This document shows, piece after piece, positions 16,101 to 24,512 of a stretch of DNA of 26,437 bases (the first letter of the stretch is position 1; each line of letters opens with the position of its first letter). The notes under the pieces are model-generated. The model was not told the origin of the DNA. It saw only the letters and a list, made by a program, of their open reading frames with translations, and searched no databases. Origin of the DNA: Akkermansiaceae bacterium (GTDB lineage Bacteria > Verrucomicrobiota > Verrucomicrobiia > Verrucomicrobiales > Akkermansiaceae). The stretch spans positions 1-26,437 of the forward strand of contig JALZUI010000096.1 of assembly GCA_023301545.1 (NCBI GenBank), read 5' to 3'. Both the position numbers and the translations under genes were made by a program.

Positions 16101-17026
16101 CATTTGAAAACCGCTTCCAAGAGCTAGATAATGACCGTGAGCGTCGCCTCGACCAAATCGAGAGTGGTGATGAAGTCGATCCAGGTATCGTTAAGGAAGT
16201 TAAAGTCTATGTTGCTAAGAAGCGTAAGCTCTCTGTCGGTGATAAGATGGCTGGTCGTCACGGAAACAAAGGGGTTGTCTCCATTGTTGTTCCTGAGGAA
16301 GACATGCCTTTCCTTGCTGACGGTACGCCGATTGACATCTGTCTGAACCCACTAGGGGTACCTTCCCGAATGAACATCGGACAGGTATTGGAAACGCACC
16401 TCGGAGTTGCCGCTAAGGCTCTCGGGTTTAAGGTCGCTACTCCTATTTTCGACGGTATTAAGGAAGATAAGATTCTCGAATACATGTCTGAAGCGAAGAA
16501 AGTTGACGGCTTCACCTGGATTGGTGACGGCAAGGACGGCTCTACCTTCGGTAAATCGACCCTCTATGATGGTCGTACCGGAGAAGCCTTCCACCAGCCT
16601 CTCGTTGTTGGACTTATCTACATGCTGAAACTTGGGCACCTTGTTGCTGATAAGATTCACGCCCGTGCAGTTGGACCATACTCCCTTGTTACCCAGCAAC
16701 CTCTTGGAGGTAAGGCCCAATACGGTGGCCAGCGTTTCGGGGAAATGGAAGTTTGGGCTCTCGAAGCCTACGGTGCAGCTTATACCCTCCAAGAACTCCT
16801 CACCGTTAAGTCGGATGATGTTCAAGGTAGAGCACGTATCTACGAAGCGATTGTGAAAGGGGATAATACCCTAGAAGCAGGTACACCTGAATCCTTCAAT
16901 GTACTCGTTAAGGAAATGCAAGCGCTCGGCCTCGATGTGAAGCCTGGTCGCAGCACAGATAAGAAAGAAACCCTCGAAGACCTTGAGTCCAGTGATGATT
17001 TCAGCCTCGACGACCTCACCCTCTAA
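13139..17026 (+). CDS. rpoB: DNA-directed RNA polymerase subunit beta
   Basis: A 1295-residue catalytic core subunit. The rifampicin-pocket region FGRSQLSQFMDQTNPLAEL (about residue 438 on) is wild-type-like, followed by THKRRLSALGPGGL and HYGRICPIETPEGPN. The C-terminal clamp region has GGKAQYGGQRFGEMEVWALE (near 1190). Near 183-188 there are six arginines in a row (DRRRRRRKF) where E. coli has three. They are encoded by six identical CGT codons at 13685-13702. A Lys-rich coiled segment near 900-925 sits in a lineage-variable insertion. The ATG at 13139 is preceded by an A-rich leader without SD. rpoC follows after 42 bases. Confidence 0.99.
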   Translation: MERRNFGTIQEVIDAPNLIEVQIQSYEDFLQEGVKLDKRIDTGLQAVFGEVFPIKSYDEAIELDFASYRIDKPKMSALESLRKGETFSAALYVTFKLKDESGNKSEEVYMGELPMMTKRGTFVINGAERVIVSQLHRSPGICFETSQHLNGKTLHSFRIIPDRGSWLEVQFDTNDLLYVYLDRRRRRRKFLATTFMRVLGFPTDRDIVENFYNTKKLSISDDMDEMDLNHYTPFEDVMDGELVIARKYEPLTIGVVKQLVSIGHSKIEVLDIREDEILIKTLKKDPAFDEESALKDIYKKLRPGDPPTAANAKALLKRLFFDPKKYDLTRVGRYKINQKLGLDIDSDERTMVKEDYLKAMHYLLTLKKGEGGVLDDIDHLGSRRIRAVGELLGNQCRVGLSRTERLVKERMTLFDVNIEGMTPQKLINPKALSAVVRDFFGRSQLSQFMDQTNPLAELTHKRRLSALGPGGLNRDRAGFEVRDVHPSHYGRICPIETPEGPNIGLINSMCTFARINEFGFIETPYRIVKDGKVSNEIEYLTADQEEGYLIAQANNPITKDGAFTNKQITAREQGEFLEVDPKRVHLMDVSPKQLVSVAAGLIPFLEHDDANRALMGANMQRQGVPLLESDSPYVGTGLEGKAARDSRAVIIAEADGIIASSTGEFIVTSKDGKLPVADEKFLSEPDSVMSDPAKGIYVYPLRKFMRSNAGTCINQKPIVIRGQKVKAGDILADGPNTEDGELALGRNVLVAFMPWNGYNFEDAIVISERVVKEDVYTSIHISEYEVAARDTKLGPEEITRDIPNVGEEALANLDHDGIVRVGAEVKPGDILVGKITPKSETELAPEERLLRAIFGEKAADVKDTSLRVPSGTRGIVQDIRISAHGGLRPNSQKQAVDPAEMKKQLKKINDDYKKKKDTLTEQLTEKLSDILLGEKIPLDVDNAQTGEIIIPANRKITKTLLRKLASVYDHIEIDPSPIRNKIFEIIGTFENRFQELDNDRERRLDQIESGDEVDPGIVKEVKVYVAKKRKLSVGDKMAGRHGNKGVVSIVVPEEDMPFLADGTPIDICLNPLGVPSRMNIGQVLETHLGVAAKALGFKVATPIFDGIKEDKILEYMSEAKKVDGFTWIGDGKDGSTFGKSTLYDGRTGEAFHQPLVVGLIYMLKLGHLVADKIHARAVGPYSLVTQQPLGGKAQYGGQRFGEMEVWALEAYGAAYTLQELLTVKSDDVQGRARIYEAIVKGDNTLEAGTPESFNVLVKEMQALGLDVKPGRSTDKKETLEDLESSDDFSLDDLTL

Positions 17027-17068
17027 TTCCAACCCTGAACTAATAACTAATAACCTATTTAAAATATT

Positions 17069-20000
17069 ATGAGCGTAGACATGAATCTAAAAGAGCTTTA
17101 CGGGGTTGGCGATAAGCCTCAAGCCTTTGACCAAGTTGGTATTATCCTCGCATCTCCTGAGGTAATCCGTGGCTGGTCTAAGGGTGAAGTTCAGAATCCG
17201 GAAACGATCAACTACCGTACATTTAAGCCTGAAAAAGGTGGCCTGTTCTGTGAGCGTATCTTCGGACCATCACGTGACTGGGAATGTACCTGTGGTAAAT
17301 ACAAGCGTATTAAGCACAAGGGTGTAACTTGTGACCGTTGTGGAGTAGAGGTAACTCTCTCCCGCGTCCGTCGTGAGCGTATGGGACACATCGAACTTGC
17401 TGTAGCGGTAACGCACATCTGGTTCTACAAATGTATGCCATCTCGCCTAGGCCTCATGCTGGACATGAGTGCTCGTCACTTGGAGCGCGTTATCTACTAT
17501 GAGGATTACATCGTAATCGAGCCAGGTGATACCCCACTCGAAAAAGGTGCTCTCCTTACCGAAATCGAACTCCGTGATGCGGAAGACGAATACGGTGAAG
17601 ATGCGTTCCGTGCAGGAATGGGTGCAGATGCAATCCACGCCCTCCTTGCAAGTATTGAGCTTGCTCCCCTCGTTCTTGAACTTGAAGAGCAAATGGGCCA
17701 AACTCGTTCGAAGCAGACGAAGAAGAAACTCGCTAAGCGTCTGAAGCTAGCAAAAGGCTTCATGGAGTCTAAGACCCGTCCAGAATGGATGGTTGTGACT
17801 ACTCTTCCTGTTATCCCACCAGACCTTCGTCCTCTTGTCCCTCTTGAGGGTGGACGTTTCGCTACTTCTGATCTTAACGACCTTTACCGTCGTGTGATTA
17901 ACCGTAACAACCGTCTTAAAAACCTCATGCAGCTTAAGACGCCTGAGGTCATTATCCGAAACGAGAAGCGCATGCTTCAAGAAGCGGTCGATGCACTCTT
18001 TGATAACGGTCGTCATGGCCGTGCTGTCACAGGTGCTGGTAACCGTCCTCTTAAGTCCCTCTCGGACATGCTTAAAGGTAAAGGCGGTCGTTTCCGTCAG
18101 AACCTTCTCGGAAAACGTGTGGATTACTCCGGACGTTCCGTGATTGTGATCGGACCTGACCTTAAGCTCAGCCAATGTGGTCTTCCTAAGTCCATGGCTC
18201 TGACACTCTTTGAGCCATTCATCATTCGTAAGCTCAAGGAGCGTGGCTACTGTCACACTGTTCGTTCAGCTAAGAAGATGATCGACCGTAAGACGACAGA
18301 AGTATGGGATATTCTTGAAGAAGTAACGAAAGGGCACCCGGTTATGCTTAACCGTGCTCCGACTCTGCACAGACTCTCTATTCAGGCATTCGAGCCAGTA
18401 CTTATTGAAGGATCCGCGATCCGCCTTCACCCCCTCACATGTTCAGCGTACAATGCTGACTTTGATGGTGACCAAATGGCTGTTCACGTTCCTCTCTCTA
18501 TTGAGGCTCAGATGGAAGCGCGTCAGCTCATGCTAGCGCCGAATAACATCTTCTCCCCAGCGAGTGGTAAGCCGATCACAACTCCTTCACAGGATATTAT
18601 TCTCGGTTCCTACTACCTTTCTTACATCCGTGAAACGACTAAGCCTGATAGCCTTGTTGGTCTCCCTCTCTTTGAGAACGCGACCGATGTAGAGTTTGCG
18701 CTGCAGTCTGAGAAGCTTGTCTACCAAGACTGGGTTCTCCTTCGTAACCCTGATTACGGTACTAAGACGATCTTTGGTAATGCCGATGACCGCGTCATCC
18801 TTACCTCAGCAGGTCGTGTTATGTTTAACGAAATTTGGCCAGACGAGATCGGATTCATTAACCAAACGATTGGTAAGAAGCAAATGGGTAATCTCATTTG
18901 GCGTACGTTCCAAACGGTTGGTAAGAAACGTACTGTTGAGTCTCTGGACCTTCTTAAGGCTCTCGGATTCAAGGAAGCGATGTACTCCGGTGCATCCATC
19001 GGTATGGTCGATATGGTTATCCCAGAAGATAAGCCTGAGATTCTTAAGAAATCCTACGAGGAAGTGGCCACCGTCGAGAAGCAATTCAAAAACGGTATCA
19101 TCACCAATGGTGAGCGTTACCAGCGTGTTATTGACATCTGGACCCGTGCGACCGACTCCCTCTCTGAGAAAGTATTTAACACCCTGATTAACAACTTCGG
19201 TAAACGTGAGGCTAACCCACTCTTCATGATGGTTGACTCCGGTGCTCGTGGTAATAAGAACCAGATTAAGCAACTCTCGGGTATGCGTGGTCTAATGGCT
19301 AAGCCATCCGGTGAAATTATCGAACGTCCAATTACCTCGAACTTCCGTGAAGGACTCTCTGTACTTGAGTACTTTATTTCCACTCACGGTGCTCGTAAAG
19401 GACTTGCTGACACCGCTCTGAAGACTGCTGACTCCGGATACATGACCCGTAAACTGGTTGACGTATCTCAAGACGTAATCGTAACTCAGGAAAACTGTGG
19501 TACTTCTAACGGTCTTACCGTCTTCGCTCTTGATGAGGAAGAAGGCTCCATCTCCAACCGTGTTTACGGTCGTGTGGCAGCTGAGAAAATTACTCGCCCA
19601 GACGGAACAGTCGTATGTGAAATTGACGACCTTCTTGACGAAGAGAAAGCAAACGCGATTGAGGACCTCGGCATCGATAAGATGACGATCCGCTCTGCTC
19701 TTACCTGTGAATCTGATCACGGTATCTGTAGCCGCTGTTATGGTCAAAACCTTGCTACTGGCGTTATGGCCAAATCTGGTGAGGCTGTTGGTATTATTGC
19801 CGCACAGTCCATTGGTGAGCCAGGAACACAACTCACGATGCGTACATTCCACTCCGGTGGTGTTGCTTTCGGTGGCGGTACTAAGCCACTCATCGAAGTC
19901 AAAAATGACGGTAAGCTCATCTACAACGACATCCGTTGTGTAGAAGACCCAGACGGTAACTTCGTTGTTCTGAACAAGAATGGATCAATCTCCGTTCGTG

Positions 20001-21364
20001 ACCAAGGTGGAATGGAGCTAGAGAGCCACAAGCTCGTTATTGGTACCATCATCAAGGTTGCTGAAGGATCAATGATTAAGAAAGGTGATGAGCTCGCTAC
20101 ATGGGATGCTCACGCCGCTCCAATCATCTCCGAGAAAGCTGGTAAGATTGAGTTCCACGACATGATCAACGGAATTACCTTCACGCAAGACTCCGAAGGT
20201 AATGACGAAGGCCAAGCTGGTTTCACAATCATTGAGCACAAAGAAGACCTTCACCCTCAGATTAAGATCATCGATCCTAAGACGAAGGAAGTTCTCGCTA
20301 CTTACGCGATTCCAGTAGGTGCCCGTCTCTCCGTGAAAGAGAAAGAGAAGATCTCTGCAGGTCAGCAGATCGCTCGTACTCCACGTAAGGCTGAACGTAC
20401 TAAGGATATTACCGGTGGTCTTCCTAAGATTGCTGAACTCTTCGAAGCACGTCGTCCTAAGGACGCTTGTGTAATCGCTAAGATTGACGGTGTGGTTTCC
20501 TTTGGTGGAACCGTCCGTGGTAAGAAGAAGGTTATCGTGACGAACCAGGAATCTGGCGACTCTGAGGACCACCTCGTACCAATGGGCAAGCACATCATTG
20601 TAGCTGAAGAAGAATTCATGAAGCGCGGTGAGCAAATCACTGAAGGTTCAGTAGCTCCAGAAGACCTTCTTGAGGCTTGTGGTATCCACGAACTCCAAGA
20701 GCACCTTGTTAATGAAGTTCAAGGCGTATACCGTGCACAAGGGGTAGAGATTAACGATAAACATATCGAGATCATTATCCGTCAGATGCTTCGTAAAATT
20801 AAGATTAGCGATCCAGGTGACTCCGAATTCCTTTGGGGTGATCAGGTAGAGCGTGCAACCTTCCGTAAGACGAACCGCGAGCTCGTAGAGCAGGGTGGTA
20901 AGCCAGCAGAAGGGGAGCCAGTTCTTCTCGGGATCACTAAAGCGTCACTTGAGACTGATTCCTTCATCTCCGCTGCCTCGTTCCAAGACACGACTCGTGT
21001 TCTTACCGAAGCCGCGACTCTAGGTAAGGTTGATACCCTTCTCGGGTTCAAGGAAAACGTCATCATGGGTCACCTCATTCCAGGTGGATCTGGATTCAGC
21101 GAAATGAAAAACGTTGAAGTAGAATTCACGGAAGAAGAGCCAAAACCTGCACCGAAGCCACGCGCTGAGGAAGAGGATGAGCTTGGTGAGATTACCTCTA
21201 TTGGTGAAGCTGCTCCAGCTCCATCAGAAGTAGGATTCGATGATGAAGACGATGACGAAATTGATATCGACATTCTTGATTCACTTCTCGGAATCACCTC
21301 AGAGGATGCGCCGAGCGCAGACTCTGAGCCTACCGACAAAGGTGATGGCGAAGGGGTAGCGTAA
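17069..21364 (+). CDS. rpoC: DNA-directed RNA polymerase subunit beta'
   Basis: A 1431-residue catalytic subunit. The N-terminal zinc ribbon CTCGKYKRIKHKGVTC plus DRCG lies near residues 72-91. The catalytic magnesium site NADFDGD is near 461-467. The second zinc site is formed by a Cys near 809 (ENCGT) and the CESDHGICSRCYG cluster near 880-892. The trigger-loop region AQSIGEPGTQLTMRTFHSGG is intact. The last 80 residues or so are an acidic, proline- and serine-containing tail (FDDEDDDEIDIDILD near the end), longer than in E. coli-type proteins. The ATG at 17069 is used; a second in-frame ATG at 17081 is possible. The leader repeats ACTAATAACTAATAA and has no SD. Confidence 0.99.
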   Translation: MSVDMNLKELYGVGDKPQAFDQVGIILASPEVIRGWSKGEVQNPETINYRTFKPEKGGLFCERIFGPSRDWECTCGKYKRIKHKGVTCDRCGVEVTLSRVRRERMGHIELAVAVTHIWFYKCMPSRLGLMLDMSARHLERVIYYEDYIVIEPGDTPLEKGALLTEIELRDAEDEYGEDAFRAGMGADAIHALLASIELAPLVLELEEQMGQTRSKQTKKKLAKRLKLAKGFMESKTRPEWMVVTTLPVIPPDLRPLVPLEGGRFATSDLNDLYRRVINRNNRLKNLMQLKTPEVIIRNEKRMLQEAVDALFDNGRHGRAVTGAGNRPLKSLSDMLKGKGGRFRQNLLGKRVDYSGRSVIVIGPDLKLSQCGLPKSMALTLFEPFIIRKLKERGYCHTVRSAKKMIDRKTTEVWDILEEVTKGHPVMLNRAPTLHRLSIQAFEPVLIEGSAIRLHPLTCSAYNADFDGDQMAVHVPLSIEAQMEARQLMLAPNNIFSPASGKPITTPSQDIILGSYYLSYIRETTKPDSLVGLPLFENATDVEFALQSEKLVYQDWVLLRNPDYGTKTIFGNADDRVILTSAGRVMFNEIWPDEIGFINQTIGKKQMGNLIWRTFQTVGKKRTVESLDLLKALGFKEAMYSGASIGMVDMVIPEDKPEILKKSYEEVATVEKQFKNGIITNGERYQRVIDIWTRATDSLSEKVFNTLINNFGKREANPLFMMVDSGARGNKNQIKQLSGMRGLMAKPSGEIIERPITSNFREGLSVLEYFISTHGARKGLADTALKTADSGYMTRKLVDVSQDVIVTQENCGTSNGLTVFALDEEEGSISNRVYGRVAAEKITRPDGTVVCEIDDLLDEEKANAIEDLGIDKMTIRSALTCESDHGICSRCYGQNLATGVMAKSGEAVGIIAAQSIGEPGTQLTMRTFHSGGVAFGGGTKPLIEVKNDGKLIYNDIRCVEDPDGNFVVLNKNGSISVRDQGGMELESHKLVIGTIIKVAEGSMIKKGDELATWDAHAAPIISEKAGKIEFHDMINGITFTQDSEGNDEGQAGFTIIEHKEDLHPQIKIIDPKTKEVLATYAIPVGARLSVKEKEKISAGQQIARTPRKAERTKDITGGLPKIAELFEARRPKDACVIAKIDGVVSFGGTVRGKKKVIVTNQESGDSEDHLVPMGKHIIVAEEEFMKRGEQITEGSVAPEDLLEACGIHELQEHLVNEVQGVYRAQGVEINDKHIEIIIRQMLRKIKISDPGDSEFLWGDQVERATFRKTNRELVEQGGKPAEGEPVLLGITKASLETDSFISAASFQDTTRVLTEAATLGKVDTLLGFKENVIMGHLIPGGSGFSEMKNVEVEFTEEEPKPAPKPRAEEEDELGEITSIGEAAPAPSEVGFDDEDDDEIDIDILDSLLGITSEDAPSADSEPTDKGDGEGVA

Positions 21365-21395
21365 GCTTCCTAGTTACTTCGTAATCAAAAAACTT

Positions 21396-21423
21396 AAGGC
21401 ACCTCTTCGGAGGTGCTTTTTTT
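21396..21423 (+). terminator. Intrinsic terminator after rpoC
   Basis: GCACCTC-TTCG-GAGGTGC with a stable TTCG tetraloop, extended by A/T pairs, is followed by TTTTTTT. It ends the cluster 32 bases after the rpoC stop. Confidence 0.95.
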
Positions 21424-21505
21424 ATGCCGTGGGGCTGATACGGATTACGCTAATAGTAGAAATCTCTATTGCCTTTCAGAAAGGGCAATCTTAGGATGGG
21501 CGTAT

Positions 21506-23317
21506 ATGCCTCGTATCGCCATTCTTCCAGATATTCTTGCCAGCCAGGTCGCGGCAGGGGAAGTTGTCGAGAGGCCCTCATCGGTTCTTAAGGAATTAAT
21601 TGAAAACTCCCTTGATGCGGGCTCGACGCACATTGAGGTGGAAGTGCGTAAAGGAGGCGTAGCGCTCCTAAAGGTTTTAGATAACGGACACGGAATGAAT
21701 CGTGAGAACACCCTGCTGTCGATTGAACGGCACGCGACTTCTAAGCTCGCTTCCTCAGAGGGGCTTAAGTCCATCATGACCCATGGCTTTCGCGGAGAAG
21801 CTCTTCCCTCCATCGCATCGGTGGCGCGTTTTCGGATGGTGTCGAATGATGACCCTAGCTCCGCTGCGACGGAGCTTGTTGTTGAGGGTGGAAAGGTCTT
21901 AGGCGTAAACGAAGTAGCCCGTGCTCAAGGGACGACGATTGAAGTGAAAGACATCTTTTACAATGTTCCTGCTCGCCGAAAATTCCTTAAAAGCGAATCG
22001 ACCGAATACGCTCACATTGAACACGTCATTAAGCTCTCCGCCTTAGGAAATGCGAATGTACGTTATACCTTCAAAAACAATGGTCGCGTAGTATGGGATA
22101 TGAAGCCGACCCCTGATCGCCGTACCAGAATTGCGGACTTAGCGGGGTATTCTGTTATGGAATCACTGCGGGAGGTAGAGCATTACACCTTCAATGATTT
22201 ATCGGTCGAAGGCTACCTCTTGCCTGGGCGTTTAGCACGTGGATCGAGCCGTTCGCAAACCGTCTTTATTAATGGTCGCCCAATCGACGACAAGGTGATT
22301 CGTGGTGCGATTAGAGAGGGGTTTCATGGGCACATCCAAGCGGGGCAATTCCCAGTTGTGTGGCTATGGGTTACGATGCCTCCCGAATTGATCGATGTGA
22401 ATGTCCACCCAGCCAAACGAGAGGTCCGTTTTGCGCGCCCGAGCGAGGTGAAGCACATGATCATGGAGGCGATTGGCCTAACGCTTTCGCCTAAAAAACG
22501 TGACCCAATAGATCCTCCACAGTATTTACAACCTTTACCCGAGGCTAGAGAGGCTGTCGAGATCGGGGCTCAAGTTGGAGCCAGTTCCCCAACTCACCCC
22601 GCTTCGGTAAAAGCAGACTTCCAAGGCTCAGCCCAATGGAGCACCCCAGAACAGCAAGAAATAGGGCTGGCGGAATCTCCGAACTCTTCTGGAAATCTGG
22701 ACTCAGGGTTAGGAACGGTTGACCCTGTTGATCCAGGATTTGCTCTCATCGGGGAGTTGAAAGGGAAGTACTGGTTAATGGAAGATGAGGCCGGAATGGT
22801 CGTGATGGACCCTAAAGCAGCCCGAGCACGGATTACCTACGAGGGCTTAAAGAAAGCGGTAAGAGAGAACACTCTATCATCCCAGAGTCTGCTCCTTCCG
22901 TTACTACTAGAGTTAGACGGGCATGATCAAGCAACACTCAAGCACCACTTACCAACCATGCATGAACTAGGGATAGAGATTACCAGTTTTGGCGGGAATA
23001 CCTTCCAGGTGCAATCCCTCCCGAGCTTGTTGGGGATTTCTGAGTCAGGGGATGCAGAGAACTTCGTTCTTGGCGTTATTGATAAATTAGAAGCAACTTC
23101 CTCTAGCCCACGCTCAGCGCAAGCTCGAGAATTGGCCTTAGAAGGCGTGTTGGTGCAAGTCGCCAGCCAGGCCGCTATCACGCAGTCCACGGACTCACAG
23201 TTTGCGCTCGCGCTGGTTGCGGAGCTGATGCTGTGTGACTTACCATATTGTACCGCCACGGGGAAACCCACGATGACGCACTATTCTCTGAGCGAGATCG
23301 GTAAAAAGTTTACTTAG
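21506..23317 (+). CDS. mutL: DNA mismatch repair protein MutL, probably without endonuclease activity
   Basis: A 603-residue GHKL ATPase that links MutS to downstream repair. The N-terminal ATPase has ELIENSLDAG (30-39), DNGHGM (59-64) and THGFRGEALPSIASVA (92-107). The transducer includes NVPARRKFLKSE and DVNVHPAKREVRF (297-309). After a low-complexity linker (about 335-410), the C-terminal dimerisation domain begins GFALIGELKGKYWL. The endonuclease motif DQHAxxE reads DPKAARA (435-441). The ACR-type motif reads ASQAAI, and the CPHGRPT motif reads CTATGKPT. All three metal-site motifs are thus degraded. The ATG at 21506 is chosen since MPRIAILPD is the usual start; an AGGA lies nine bases upstream. 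The end overlaps the convergent rhodanese gene by eight bases. Confidence 0.95.
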   Translation: MPRIAILPDILASQVAAGEVVERPSSVLKELIENSLDAGSTHIEVEVRKGGVALLKVLDNGHGMNRENTLLSIERHATSKLASSEGLKSIMTHGFRGEALPSIASVARFRMVSNDDPSSAATELVVEGGKVLGVNEVARAQGTTIEVKDIFYNVPARRKFLKSESTEYAHIEHVIKLSALGNANVRYTFKNNGRVVWDMKPTPDRRTRIADLAGYSVMESLREVEHYTFNDLSVEGYLLPGRLARGSSRSQTVFINGRPIDDKVIRGAIREGFHGHIQAGQFPVVWLWVTMPPELIDVNVHPAKREVRFARPSEVKHMIMEAIGLTLSPKKRDPIDPPQYLQPLPEAREAVEIGAQVGASSPTHPASVKADFQGSAQWSTPEQQEIGLAESPNSSGNLDSGLGTVDPVDPGFALIGELKGKYWLMEDEAGMVVMDPKAARARITYEGLKKAVRENTLSSQSLLLPLLLELDGHDQATLKHHLPTMHELGIEITSFGGNTFQVQSLPSLLGISESGDAENFVLGVIDKLEATSSSPRSAQARELALEGVLVQVASQAAITQSTDSQFALALVAELMLCDLPYCTATGKPTMTHYSLSEIGKKFT

Positions 23318-23855
23318 TTAGGGCCTTAATGATCTTACAGGCTTTAGGGCAATTATTATTCCAAGGCATCTTAGCAAGCAAGTTCGCCATGGCGCAGGTA
23401 TCGGTCACGCCTGAATAGATTAAGCCGAGGCCAACAACCATTGTAATGGCAAAGAACCCAGGGTGAGCAAAGACCCCGAGCATAGTTCCTACGATGATCA
23501 TGAAGCCAGCAGCGATGCGCATCTGGCAATCTAATGACATGATTTCCTCACCCGTATTACATGCTAGCTCAGCCGCCTGCCAAGCTTCCATTCCACCTGC
23601 CATGATTTCGGTGTTTTCTAAACCGATGCTCGCGAGTTGAGTCTTCGCCTGAGCCGCTCGTTTTCCTGCACTACAGATCAAAACAACTTTCTGCTTAGCG
23701 TCCAGGTCAGTGATGAACGGGTCTTCCATCAGTTTATCGAGGGGGACGTTTTTAGCTCCCTCTATATTAGCTGCTGTGAATTCTGCAGGCGTTCTGACAT
23801 CGATTACCACGACTTGGTTTTTACCTAATGCGGAGGAAGTTTCTTGAGGGGACAT
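23310..23855 (-). CDS. Rhodanese-domain membrane protein (YgaP-like)
   Basis: A 181-residue protein with a cytoplasmic sulfurtransferase domain and a membrane anchor. The rhodanese domain (about 1-98) has VVVIDVRTPAEF and the active loop CSAGKRA, with catalytic Cys61. Residues about 108-165 form a DUF2892/YgaP-type membrane domain with two hydrophobic helices, starting SLDCQMRIAAGFMIIVGT. Several further cysteines lie at 99, 110, 154, 169 and 173, the last two in a NCPKAC tail that could bind metal or sulfur. The ATG at 23855 gives MSPQETS. No SD is present, and the nearest promoter-like sequence would leave almost no leader. The 3' end overlaps mutL by eight bases, convergent. Confidence 0.9.
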   Translation of the reverse strand: MSPQETSSALGKNQVVVIDVRTPAEFTAANIEGAKNVPLDKLMEDPFITDLDAKQKVVLICSAGKRAAQAKTQLASIGLENTEIMAGGMEAWQAAELACNTGEEIMSLDCQMRIAAGFMIIVGTMLGVFAHPGFFAITMVVGLGLIYSGVTDTCAMANLLAKMPWNNNCPKACKIIKALTK

Positions 23856-23865
23856 ATTGCACTAG

Positions 23866-23894
23866 ATAATACGTAAATATAATTAAGATGTAAG
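23866..23894 (-). promoter_or_regulatory. Candidate promoter of the rhodanese gene
   Basis: On the minus strand, CTTACA (four of six consensus bases), a 17-base spacer and TATTAT (five of six) would begin transcription near 23859, only a few bases before the ATG at 23855. If real, the mRNA would be almost leaderless. Confidence 0.4.
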
Positions 23895-24015
23895 GATTAA
23901 TTTTCGTAATTTTTTGAGGGAGTCTTACCCGCTCGACCTGTTTTCTGCGTACGGAATATGAGCCTAGAGAAAAATGCGATTGCATTGTCTGCTAGATTTG
24001 GCAGAAGAGGGGACT

Positions 24016-24471
24016 ATGTCAGATTTCTCTAAGACCCTAATGGATGATATTAAGACCGCGATGAAAGCAAAAGACTCTGTCGCGCTCACAACCCTCCGTG
24101 CCCTAAAGTCCGCTATTAAAAATGTCGCGATTGAAAAAGGCGGCGCAGACGCAGAGCTGGATGAGGCCGAGTCTATCGCGGTGATCCGTAAGCAAATTAA
24201 ACAACGTCAGGACTCTATTACACAGTTTGAGGATGCCGCCCGTCCAGAATTAGCTGATAACGAAAAGGCCGAGATTGTGGTGTTAGAGAAGTACCTCCCA
24301 ACTCCATTGACCGAAGCTGAAATCACCGCTCTAGTTGCTGAATCGGTATCTGAATCAGGTGCGAGCTCTAAGGCTGATATGGGGAAGGTAATGAAGTTAG
24401 CTCAAGAGAAATCTGAAGGACGTGCAGACGGCAAAGTGCTCTCTGGCCTCGTCATGAAAGCTCTCTCCTAA
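24016..24471 (+). CDS. YqeY/GatB-domain protein
   Basis: A 151-residue protein of the YqeY family, whose fold resembles the tRNA-binding tail of GatB; its exact role is unsettled. It begins MSDFSKTLMDDIKTAMKAKDSVALTTLR, with the typical early LRALKSAIKN segment. It continues with IRKQIKQRQDSITQFEDAAR and EIVVLEKYLPTPLTEAEI, and ends in DGKVLSGLVMKALS, all YqeY hallmarks. The ATG at 24016 is preferred over an upstream in-frame start at 23974. GAGG lies about five bases before it, one of the few SD-like signals in the window. recQ follows 41 bases later. Confidence 0.93.
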   Translation: MSDFSKTLMDDIKTAMKAKDSVALTTLRALKSAIKNVAIEKGGADAELDEAESIAVIRKQIKQRQDSITQFEDAARPELADNEKAEIVVLEKYLPTPLTEAEITALVAESVSESGASSKADMGKVMKLAQEKSEGRADGKVLSGLVMKALS

Positions 24472-24486
24472 GAAGCTTTACTTTCC

Positions 24487-24510
24487 AAGGGAGATCCATC
24501 ATTTTCCCTT
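24487..24510 (+). terminator. Weak possible terminator between yqeY and recQ
   Basis: AAGGGA pairs with TCCCTT around a twelve-base loop, followed by only two more Ts before the recQ ATG. It is too weak to call firmly and could equally influence recQ initiation. Confidence 0.2.
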
Positions 24511-24512
24511 TT

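Noticed and set aside
19292..19852. 186-codon minus-strand reading frame inside rpoC
   Set aside because: It lies opposite the conserved zinc and trigger-loop region of rpoC and its composition is that of a reverse-frame shadow.
21413..21505. 31-codon N-terminal extension of MutL
   Set aside because: It would begin inside the rpoC terminator, and MutL homologues start at the residues encoded from 21506.
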